Assembly (NCBI GenBank): GCA_009783975.1
Contig: WRCL01000126.1
Location: 1 to 6,085 of the forward strand
DNA length: 6,085 nt
Reading direction: 5' to 3'
Origin: Micrococcales bacterium
GTDB lineage: Bacteria; Actinomycetota; Actinomycetes; Actinomycetales; Cellulomonadaceae
The notes below the pieces were generated by a model. The model was given only the letters and a program-made list of their open reading frames with translations. It was not told the origin of the DNA and searched no databases. Below are positions 1 through 5,117 of the stretch, one piece after another. The translations under genes and the position numbers were made by a program. How positions within the stretch are numbered: the first letter of the stretch is position 1; every line of letters begins with the position of its first letter.

Positions 1-11
1 AGATGTTCCGC

Positions 12-65
12 TCATGATACCGTCGTCTGCTTCCTCCAGGTGGGCGGGGCGCCGGACGGAATCAT
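12..65 (-). CDS. possible 17-codon leader ORF before an off-window gene
   Basis: The frame begins with ATG (65-63), ends at TGA (14-12) and encodes 17 residues starting MIPSGAPPTW. Its TGA overlaps the ATG at 15-13 in an ATGA arrangement, which is typical of translational coupling. The start lies 14 nt after the TACGAT -10 box, so the 5' leader would be only about 7 nt. A GGAGG (about 33-29) lies inside it, roughly 14-17 nt before the downstream ATG, rather far for an ordinary ribosome binding site. I do not recognise the peptide. A chance ORF is a real possibility at this length; the overlap and the promoter are the only support. Confidence 0.22.
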   Translation of the reverse strand: MIPSGAPPTWRKQTTVS

Positions 66-79
66 GGGCCCAATACTGG

Positions 80-107
80 ATCGTACCGGATCGCGGTGCA
101 CTGTCAA
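80..107 (-). promoter_or_regulatory. sigma70-like promoter firing leftward out of the window
   Basis: On the minus strand a perfect TTGACA (102-107) is followed by a 16-bp spacer and TACGAT (80-85), a good TANNNT -10 box for a high-GC actinobacterium. Transcription would start near position 73 and run toward position 1. It would read a leader ORF at 65-12 and then an ATG at 15-13 that opens a frame leaving the window after five codons. It lies about 105 bp past the end of the membrane-protein gene on the same strand, so it looks like the promoter of a separate leftward gene outside the window. The match is by eye only. Confidence 0.5.
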
Positions 108-211
108 CGGCACACGGGGGTGATATATCGGCACCGCACGCGCAGCTCACCCGCGTCGAGGCACACCCGGCTCTTCTGAGGAACGTTCCGTGCCGGATGC
201 TCGTGTGGTAT

Positions 212-925
212 CTATCGCCTCCTCCATGCGGATCGTTCTCTTTCGCCAGCCTCGACCACGGTGATCGCCCCACAGGCGAGGATCGCCAGGAACATCGTCA
301 CGCCTCCAGCGGTCCCGTTCACCCCCCACACGATGAGCACGAACAGTCCGAGAAAGAATTTTCCGAGCGCCATCGTGAAGCGGAACGGGACGTCGGCACC
401 GGGCACCAACCGCCGGGGCGACAGGTTCGGGCTTTGCATCGCTTTCCACAGAGCCAGGCCTATGAGGACAAGGATGCCGGTGCTGATCGGCCACAGCGCA
501 ATTTTCCCCACCGTGGACTCGAACAGCGGCTTCACGTAATTTCCCAGAGCCCAGATCCACCCGAGCCCCAAGATCCACGTGACCGTCATGTCGATCAACC
601 CATATTTGACGATACGGTACTGCTTGATCTCAAGCGCACCGATGGGAAGCAGGAACTTGATGAACGCGATGACGACGACCCCGACGAGGTCCGCGACAAT
701 CCCCGCCGGTGTCAGTGGCGCGAGCTTCATCACAGCCCGGACGATATGCCCGCCGGGCCACAACCCAAGCGCCCCGTCGACGAAGCCCACCGACAGGCTC
801 GCGTCGGTCCCCCCGCTGAACACGATCGACACCACGTCCATGAGCGCCGGGAGGGCCAACGTCGTCAGCGCCAACCCGACGGTGAGGATGAGCAGCCATC
901 CGAGCAGGTATCGCGCGGTCACCAT
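212..925 (-). CDS. multi-pass integral membrane protein, function unknown
   Basis: I do not recognise the family. The 237-residue product is strongly hydrophobic, with about six candidate membrane helices near residues 6-27, 77-97, 108-128, 143-160, 184-201 and 206-223. The loop at 161-180 is polar and Pro/Arg-rich, and the C-terminal tail (225-237) has six Arg, suggesting a cytoplasmic tail. No catalytic or transporter signature is visible. The ATG at 925-923 is followed at once by GTG (922-920). The ribosome binding site GAGG (933-930) is only 4 nt from the ATG but 7 nt from the GTG, and the GTG overlaps the stop of the upstream 36-codon ORF. The true start may therefore be codon 2. The overlapping plus-strand frames lack membrane or domain character and are antisense shadows. 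Confidence 0.85.
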   Translation of the reverse strand: MVTARYLLGWLLILTVGLALTTLALPALMDVVSIVFSGGTDASLSVGFVDGALGLWPGGHIVRAVMKLAPLTPAGIVADLVGVVVIAFIKFLLPIGALEIKQYRIVKYGLIDMTVTWILGLGWIWALGNYVKPLFESTVGKIALWPISTGILVLIGLALWKAMQSPNLSPRRLVPGADVPFRFTMALGKFFLGLFVLIVWGVNGTAGGVTMFLAILACGAITVVEAGERERSAWRRR

Positions 926-1029
926 GCCACCTCGCGCGCTGCGACCGTCGACGTCGCTCTACGCCCCTCGCCAGCACGGCGGCGGTCGCCGGCGCGTAGC
1001 GCTCCTCGCGGCACGTGGCCGTCCGCCAT
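919..1029 (-). CDS. small Arg/Ala-rich ORF translationally coupled to the membrane-protein gene
   Basis: This 36-codon frame starts at ATG (1029-1027). A near-perfect ribosome binding site, AGGAGG, sits 5 nt upstream, the strongest in the window. Its TGA (921-919) overlaps the GTG at codon 2 of the membrane gene (922-920), giving a 4-nt GTGA overlap, the usual sign of coupled translation. The product begins MADGHVPRGALR, is basic (about nine Arg) and has no Cys or membrane segment. It may be a small protein, or a leader ORF whose translation delivers ribosomes to the membrane gene. No homologue is known to me and composition alone could produce such a frame; the start and end signals are the evidence. 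Confidence 0.45.
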   Translation of the reverse strand: MADGHVPRGALRAGDRRRAGEGRRATSTVAAREVAW

Positions 1030-1094
1030 CGGTTCCTCCTGTGCATGGTGCGATTGACACGGCTCCCCAAGCCCCGCCAGGCTGCGTCTGGCCG

Positions 1095-1123
1095 ACTTTC
1101 TCGTCCTGGTCCGTCGGTGTCAA
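1095..1123 (-). promoter_or_regulatory. possible promoter for the 36-codon ORF and membrane gene
   Basis: On the minus strand TTGACA (1118-1123) is followed by a 17-bp spacer and GAAAGT (1095-1100). The -35 is perfect, the -10 poor. It would give a leader of about 60 nt before the small ORF at 1029. An inverted 8-bp copy of the -35 surroundings lies downstream (ATTGACAC at 1053-1060 against GTGTCAAT at 1117-1124) and could be an operator pair or chance. No other gene is evident in 1030-1203. Confidence 0.33.
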
Positions 1124-1203
1124 TGGCAACGCGGCCGCCTTCACCCCAGCCTTCACCCTTGACCCAGTCCCAAGGATCAACGTCCCCCGCCCGCGAGATG
1201 CGC

Positions 1204-1251
1204 CCTGAAACACCAGATGCGACGTTCCGACGTCGCATCTGGTGTCTCAGG
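1204..1251 (-). terminator. long inverted repeat, likely terminator of the 529-aa gene
   Basis: The arms are 1204-1225 and 1230-1251, separated by a 4-nt loop (TCCG on the plus strand). Of 22 pairs, 21 are Watson-Crick. The single mismatch (A1208 opposite C1247) becomes a U-G wobble only in the minus-strand RNA, so that transcript folds into an unbroken 22-bp stem. It lies about 60 nt beyond the stop of the 529-aa paralogue and before the next minus-strand gene, a natural terminator position. There is no U-tract after it, as is common for actinobacterial hairpins. A third partial copy (GTCGCATCTGG at 1251-1261) directly repeats 1232-1242, which a simple terminator does not explain. Confidence 0.55.
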
Positions 1252-1309
1252 TCGCATCTGGCAACTTGTCGCCGATGACGATGCTGCCGCGCCGACGCAG
1301 GGTCCCGGC

Positions 1310-2899
1310 TCACGGGTGGTCGGCTGCCCACGTGGCTGCTGGCGAGCCGCGGGCGCCGCCGTGCATCCACACGATCTCCCCGGTGGCGTCGGCGACGACG
1401 GTGGTCGCGCTGCCGCGGGATTTCGCGGTGAAGACGAACACCACCTCGGTTGTGGCCCGTCGTTCTTGGTCCGACGTGGGGCGGTGGACCGTCAGTGTGA
1501 GGTACTCAATGCCACGGGCGTGCTCCAGCTCGGAAGGGGCCAGGGTCAGGGTTGCCATCTGGGCAGCGAGCTGTCCGGCCACCGTCCAGTCCACCCCGGT
1601 GATGTCGAACAAGGCATCGGGCTCGATCGAGAGCCCTGTGGACGATGGGGTGACGACGCCATGGTCCCAGCTGAGCTCTGCCCCGGTGCGCGCGCCGCTC
1701 TGGGCCGTCGCGTTGGCGTAGCAGGAGAGGAAACGGAGCTCGACGAACTGGGTGCTTGCGGCCGCCACGACGAAGTCGTCGACCACCGCAGGAACGAGAT
1801 CATAGAAACCTGCGACCTCCCAGGTGGCTGCTGGTGATCCGCGGTCACCGCCGCTCATCCACACGATCCGACCGGCGGGGTCAGCGACGACGTGGAGGCG
1901 GAAGTGTGTCAGCGAGACGCCTACGTCTCCGTAGCGTGAACGACTGACATCGACCGAGATACGGTCCACATCGGTACCGCCGAGCTCAGGCATCTGTGCA
2001 GCGAGGTGTTCGATCGAGACCCAGTCCACCGCCGTGACGTCGAACAGCATGTCACGCAAAGCCTCGGGTGTTGGTTGGCTGGCCAGACCATGGCTAATCT
2101 CGCCGGCGCGCCAGGTCAAGCGTTCGACCCTGTCCGTCGCGGGACCATTCGGCGCCTCCGCGACAGCATGGCCGTCGCGGCCCAGCTGGATTTCGAGAAA
2201 CTGGGTTCCTCCCACCGCCTCGACAAGGTCCGCCACCACCTGCGGCATGCAGTCCACAGCGGTCACGCAGCCGCCCACGTCCGCACTGCCCTGCTCCGAG
2301 TTCCACCAGATCCGCGCTCCCACCCCGCACACCAGGAGCACAACGAGCACTGCGACGACCCGCGACCATGAGACGCTGGTCCGCGCCCCCCGCGACTTGC
2401 GCACCAAGGCGCTGGCTGCCGGTCCCGCTGCTGGCTGGCGTCGACCAGGAGGATTGTTCCTGCGGCGCTTGGCCTGCCGTTGCCGTGTGTGGGGTCCTCG
2501 GTGGGCCCGAGCTGGCGCCGACGTCTCAGCGGTCCGCATTGTCTTGCGGCTCGGGTCCGGCTTGTCAGGCTCCACCGCGTCGCGCGGCCCAGGTGGTTTC
2601 CCCGTGATCTGCTCAAGCTCGGCCTGGGTGAGTGTGGTGTCCAAGTTGATCGGGCCGTCCCCGCCCAGCTCCAGGAAGGGCACACGGACATGCGCAACCG
2701 CAGCCGACAACAGTTCGTGCTGAGCCTGCTCCGCGGCGTCGCGCAGCCGCCCCCGCACGGTCTGGTTCGCCGACAGGTCCACGCGGTGGCGTCTCTTCAC
2801 CCGGGCGAGCAGGAAGTCGACAATCAGGTCCACCTCATCGCCCGGCCCAGGGGTACCCCACGGCGGGGAACCGTCGGGGTTTCCATGCGCTGGCGTCAC
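1310..2899 (-). CDS. membrane-anchored protein with DnaK subdomain-IIB-like N-terminus and two tandem exported modules (529 aa)
   Basis: Residues about 17-101 align by eye with DnaK/Hsp70 subdomain IIB. A GDEVDLIVDFLL stretch is followed by VDLS, RLRDAAEQAQHEL (compare RLREAAEKAKIEL in DnaK), VPFLE, GPINLDTTLT and LEQIT. The Hsp70 phosphate-binding loops and the substrate-binding domain are absent, so ATPase or chaperone activity is not expected. A long basic linker (about 105-177, Arg/Lys-rich at 131-172) precedes a single membrane helix (about 178-198). With positive-inside topology the N-terminus is cytoplasmic and residues 200-529 are outside. The exported part has two copies of one module (about 211-360 and 364-524). 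Each has a (V/M)PxVVxDxV opening, a W-G segment, LFD(V/I)TxVDW, LAAQM, then an AD-x-x-G-x-IVWM-x-GG and GSPAATW ending. Cys211 and Cys217 before module 1 are conserved in the paralogue and may form a disulfide. The start is GTG, with TAGTAT 7 nt upstream. An automatic label might be 'Hsp70 family protein', which would mislead. Confidence 0.93.
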   Translation of the reverse strand: MTPAHGNPDGSPPWGTPGPGDEVDLIVDFLLARVKRRHRVDLSANQTVRGRLRDAAEQAQHELLSAAVAHVRVPFLELGGDGPINLDTTLTQAELEQITGKPPGPRDAVEPDKPDPSRKTMRTAETSAPARAHRGPHTRQRQAKRRRNNPPGRRQPAAGPAASALVRKSRGARTSVSWSRVVAVLVVLLVCGVGARIWWNSEQGSADVGGCVTAVDCMPQVVADLVEAVGGTQFLEIQLGRDGHAVAEAPNGPATDRVERLTWRAGEISHGLASQPTPEALRDMLFDVTAVDWVSIEHLAAQMPELGGTDVDRISVDVSRSRYGDVGVSLTHFRLHVVADPAGRIVWMSGGDRGSPAATWEVAGFYDLVPAVVDDFVVAAASTQFVELRFLSCYANATAQSGARTGAELSWDHGVVTPSSTGLSIEPDALFDITGVDWTVAGQLAAQMATLTLAPSELEHARGIEYLTLTVHRPTSDQERRATTEVVFVFTAKSRGSATTVVADATGEIVWMHGGARGSPAATWAADHP

Positions 2900-2906
2900 A
2901 AGGCCG

Positions 2907-2942
2907 ATACTACCGAGGCGTTTTGCTCACAACTGCCCGAAA
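2907..2942 (-). promoter_or_regulatory. promoter of the 529-aa gene, probably leaderless
   Basis: On the minus strand the -10 candidate TAGTAT (2907-2912) ends 7 nt before the GTG at 2899, so the transcript would start at or next to the start codon. There is no convincing ribosome binding site. The block 2942-2897 aligns without gaps with the block before the other paralogue, with 37 of 46 bases identical including the -10 and the 7-nt spacing. A GGGCA...TGAGCA direct-repeat-like pair occupies the -35 region; a canonical TTGACA is not visible. Confidence 0.6.
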
Positions 2943-3097
2943 GGTGCCGCCCAGGTGCCGCTGGCTTCCATCACGCACGTCGGCCACCGCCGCCCCGACC
3001 AGCAGGGACAGGGCTTGGCTGTCTGACCCCACAGCGCTCTGGGCTGAAGAGCCTCTGACCTCGCAGGACATAGGAACCGTCCCCAGCGTCCTGCCCA

Positions 3098-3133
3098 TTT
3101 TGGGCAATGGTGGGCAAAGCGGCTGGGTAGGAT
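3098..3133 (+). promoter_or_regulatory. promoter of the 505-aa gene, probably leaderless, with repeat motifs at -35
   Basis: TAGGAT (3128-3133), a typical actinobacterial -10, ends 7 nt before GTG at 3141, as in the divergent paralogue. Where a -35 is expected there are instead two TGGGCA copies 10 bp apart (3101-3106 and 3111-3116). The first also forms an inverted repeat with TGCCCA (3092-3097) across TTT. This arrangement suggests an activator or repressor site, or an alternative sigma factor. An AGGA (3129-3132) could be read as a weak ribosome binding site, but the other copy has AGTA there, so conservation favours the -10 reading. Positions 2943-3097 between the two promoter blocks hold no gene I can see. 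Confidence 0.6.
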
Positions 3134-3140
3134 CGGGCTT

Positions 3141-4658
3141 GTGAGTGTGCCACCTGCACCGGGTCCGCATGGCAGTGCTGACGGTTTGCCGCCGTGGGGC
3201 ACGCCTGGGTCCGACGACGTCGACCAGATCGTCAACTTCCTGCTTGACCGGGTGATGAGACGCCACGGCGTGGACCTGTCGGCGAACCAGGTCGTGCGGT
3301 TGCGGCTGCGCGACGCTGCGCAGACGGCGAAGGCTGAGCTGGTGTCGGCTCCTGTGGCGTGCGTCCGGGTGCCGTTCTTGGAGGTCGGCGCCAACGGGCC
3401 GATCCACCTGGACACCACGCTCACACCGACCGACCTGCAGCAGATCACCGGCACACCGCTTGGCCCACATGACGCGGTGGGGCCGAGCAAGCCGCGCCCG
3501 GCCCCCAAGACCTCGGTGCCGACGTCGTCGACACCGCAGACGAACGTGTCACCGGTGCGCGTCGTCGTCGCGCTCGTGACGGTGTTCGTCGTGTGTGGGG
3601 TGGCAGCGGGGATCTGGTGGGGCTCGGCGGGGTCGTCCACGTCGGGGTCGGGGCAGACGACCGCGAGCCCCGACAGCTGCGTGAAGGCCGTCGAGTGCAT
3701 ACCGCAGGTTGTGGCCGACCTTGTGCAGGCGGTGGGAGGACCCCAGTTCGTCGAGATATGGCTGCGAGACGACGGTCGCGCGCGGGCGGAGGCACCGAGC
3801 GCTCCAGGTGCCACGACGGTCGACCGGTTCACCTGGAACGCGGGCGATGTCGAACGTGACGGTCCGATTGACAACCAGCCCCGGCCCCAAGCCCTGCGCG
3901 ACACGCTGTTCGACGTCACAACTGTGGACTGGCCCGCGGTCGCAACGCTCGTCGCACAGATACCCCAGCTCGGCGGGACCACCGAGGTGAAGCGGGGCGT
4001 CTCGGTCACTGTCAGCCGCTCGTCCTACGCAGAGGTCGCACAGATCTCGCTCCGGGACGCGGACAGCGGCACCAGTGTGACTGCGGACTCTGCTGGGCGG
4101 ATCGTGAAGATGTCTGGCGGGGTCCCAGGCTCACCCGCGGCCACCTGGAAGGTCCTGGGTTTCTACGCCCTTGTTCCCCAGGTGGTCGACGACCTCGTCG
4201 CTGCAGCCGGGAGCACACAGTTCGTCGAGCTCCACTTCTCCCCATCCAACGCTCGGGCGCGGGTCCAGCTCGTTCCAGACGCGTACATCTACCACTGGTT
4301 CACATGGAGCTACGGGATTGTCCAGCGCGACTCGGGGAACGGCTCGCTCCGCCCAGACACCTTGTTCGACGTCACGGCGGTGGACTGGACGGCTGCCGCA
4401 CAGCTTGCTGCCCAGATGCCGACGCTGACCCTGGCGCCCTCCGACGTTGCCTACGGCGTCGAGGACCTCGAGCTGACCGTCCGCCGCCCGAAGTCGGACG
4501 ACGAACGACGGGCCACAACTGAGGCGGTGTTCGTCTTCACCGCAGAGTCCGACAACACCACAACCACCATCGTCGCCGACGCCCGCGGCCAGATCGTGTG
4601 GATGCACGGCGGCGCTCCTGGCTCACCAGCCGCCAAGTGGGCACCCGACCACCCGTGA
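3141..4658 (+). CDS. membrane-anchored protein with DnaK subdomain-IIB-like N-terminus and two tandem exported modules (505 aa)
   Basis: This is the paralogue of the divergent 529-aa gene, about 70% identical by eye over the N-terminal segment. Residues about 23-104 resemble DnaK subdomain IIB even more clearly: SDDVDQIVNFLL, HGVDLS, RLRDAAQTAKAEL, VPFLE, GPIHLDTTLT and LQQIT fall in the DnaK order and spacing. No ATP-binding loop or peptide-binding domain is present. The linker (105-137) is Pro/Thr/Ser-rich and shorter than in the paralogue, which explains most of the length difference. One membrane helix spans about 138-159, followed by a Ser/Gly/Thr-rich spacer. Cys180 and Cys186 precede module 1 (about 187-336); module 2 is about 345-500. 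Both modules share (I/V)PQVVxDLV, QFVE, FTW, LFDVTxVDW and a final GRIV/GQIV...GG...GSPAA-W. Predicted cytoplasmic N-terminus, exported C-terminus. GTG start; the second in-frame GTG (codon 3) is less likely given the promoter spacing. Biochemical role unknown. Confidence 0.93.
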   Translation: MSVPPAPGPHGSADGLPPWGTPGSDDVDQIVNFLLDRVMRRHGVDLSANQVVRLRLRDAAQTAKAELVSAPVACVRVPFLEVGANGPIHLDTTLTPTDLQQITGTPLGPHDAVGPSKPRPAPKTSVPTSSTPQTNVSPVRVVVALVTVFVVCGVAAGIWWGSAGSSTSGSGQTTASPDSCVKAVECIPQVVADLVQAVGGPQFVEIWLRDDGRARAEAPSAPGATTVDRFTWNAGDVERDGPIDNQPRPQALRDTLFDVTTVDWPAVATLVAQIPQLGGTTEVKRGVSVTVSRSSYAEVAQISLRDADSGTSVTADSAGRIVKMSGGVPGSPAATWKVLGFYALVPQVVDDLVAAAGSTQFVELHFSPSNARARVQLVPDAYIYHWFTWSYGIVQRDSGNGSLRPDTLFDVTAVDWTAAAQLAAQMPTLTLAPSDVAYGVEDLELTVRRPKSDDERRATTEAVFVFTAESDNTTTTIVADARGQIVWMHGGAPGSPAAKWAPDHP

Positions 4659-4701
4659 GCCCCATCTCGCGGAGCGGTGGGTCGGGGCCGCGCCGGGTCT
4701 G

Positions 4702-4983
4702 TTACCCGACGGTGGCCCAACAGGTGCTGATGGGGGCGGCAAAGACGCGGTCGTCGATCTCGCGGGTGAGGGCGCCGGTGCACAGGACCACTCCTGCGAC
4801 GAACCGGTCCCCGAGCTCGTCGCGCAGCCAGCGCATGTGCTTGGCCTCGGCGTTGGTGGCGGTGCTGGAGGCTTTGACCTCGACCGCGGCGACGCGGCCG
4901 CCCGGGTATTCAAGGATGAAGTCGATCTCGCGGCGTCCGTTGGCATCACGCAGGTGGTAGAGCCTGGGTCGGCCACAGGCTGA
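4702..4983 (-). pseudogene. C-terminal remnant of a DUF4143 (AAA/PD-(D/E)XK) ATPase
   Basis: On the minus strand, in a frame not opened by any start codon, 4962-4702 translates to the end of a DUF4143 ATPase. It reads LYHLRDANGRREIDFILEY, then VAAVEVKAS, then LRDELGDRF-AGVVLCTG and a closing AAPIS-CWATVG before TAA. The E-I-D...E...EVK spacing matches the PD-(D/E)XK-like C-terminal domain. Full-length members run about 400 residues with an N-terminal P-loop domain; about 87 residues remain. An in-frame TGA lies at 4986-4984 and the 5' part is gone, replaced by insertion-sequence material. The gene is therefore dead. The 137-aa start-to-stop frame across this region (4623-5036) is a frame-shifted shadow. 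Intact members are ATPases of uncertain role, sometimes suggested as mobile or defence-associated. Confidence 0.82.
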
Positions 4984-4984
4984 T

Positions 4985-5080
4985 CATAAGGGCATTTGCG
5001 CTCTAGCACACTATTCACTGTCGCTCCAGCACACATCGCAGTATCGATCTAGCACAGTCTGCGGCATCGCTCTAGCACAC
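4985..5080 (-). mobile_element. solo left end of an IS21-like insertion sequence
   Basis: This stretch is markedly AT-richer than its surroundings. It carries four 14-bp repeats at 23-bp spacing, then on the minus strand an ATG at 4987-4985 beginning M-I-S. IS21-family elements have several internal repeats near each end that bind transposase, and many IstA transposases begin MIS. The reading is the left terminus plus the first istA codons, with the rest deleted or recombined into the DUF4143 gene. The outer tip would be near 5080 (GTGTGCTAGAGC on the minus strand). No transposase remains, so the family call is inference; an iteron cluster or a MITE is the alternative. Confidence 0.5.
4998..5080 (-). 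repeat. four direct repeats at exact 23-bp spacing
   Basis: Copies at 4998-5011, 5021-5034, 5044-5057 and 5067-5080. The minus-strand consensus is GTGTGCTAGAGCGA, with zero to two differences each (one has GCTGG for GCTAG, another GATCGA for GAGCGA). The 9-bp gaps between copies are not conserved. A 23-bp period places each copy about two helical turns apart on one DNA face, as expected for a multimerising DNA-binding protein. Confidence 0.85.
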
Positions 5081-5117
5081 CAAAGAGGTCTCAAGGCACC
5101 GAGGAGGGGTCCCTGTG

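Larger units (their letters stand above)
1296..4662. repeat. inverted gene duplication (head-to-head paralogue arms)
   Basis: Left arm about 1305-2942 (minus), right arm about 3098-4663 (plus), around a non-matching centre of about 155 bp. Similarity runs from about 43 bp before each GTG to just past each stop, where both copies read GACCACCCGTGAGCC. The main indel is the longer basic linker in the left copy. Similarity is moderate at DNA level, so the duplication is old, yet the promoter is retained in both arms. Confidence 0.75.

Noticed and set aside
14..1057. Long plus-strand ORF (347 aa) opposite the membrane-protein gene
   Set aside because: Its product is rich in Arg, His, Asp and Pro with no domain logic, while the minus strand gives a clean multi-helix membrane protein; it is an antisense shadow of GC-rich coding sequence.
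630..1370. 246-aa minus-strand ORF spanning the gap between the membrane gene and the left paralogue
   Set aside because: It overlaps the membrane gene out of frame, runs through the hairpin and into the end of the paralogue, and is Arg/His-rich without motifs.
3129..3132. AGGA as ribosome binding site of the 505-aa gene
   Set aside because: It sits inside the -10 box TAGGAT, and the paralogue has AGTA at the same place, so conservation supports a promoter rather than ribosome binding.
2927..4009. 360-aa minus-strand ORF opposite the 505-aa paralogue
   Set aside because: It lies antisense to a gene whose frame is confirmed by its paralogue; the Ser/Thr/Arg/Pro-rich product is a typical shadow.
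4694..4708. Small hairpin CGGGT-CTGTT-ACCCG as terminator of the 505-aa gene
   Set aside because: Only 5 bp of stem, no T-tract, and it overlaps the end of the DUF4143 remnant; too weak to call.
4623..5036. 137-aa minus-strand ORF
   Set aside because: Low-complexity Ser/Pro/Ala product; the neighbouring frame carries the recognisable DUF4143 end, and the ORF start lies inside the 23-bp repeats.
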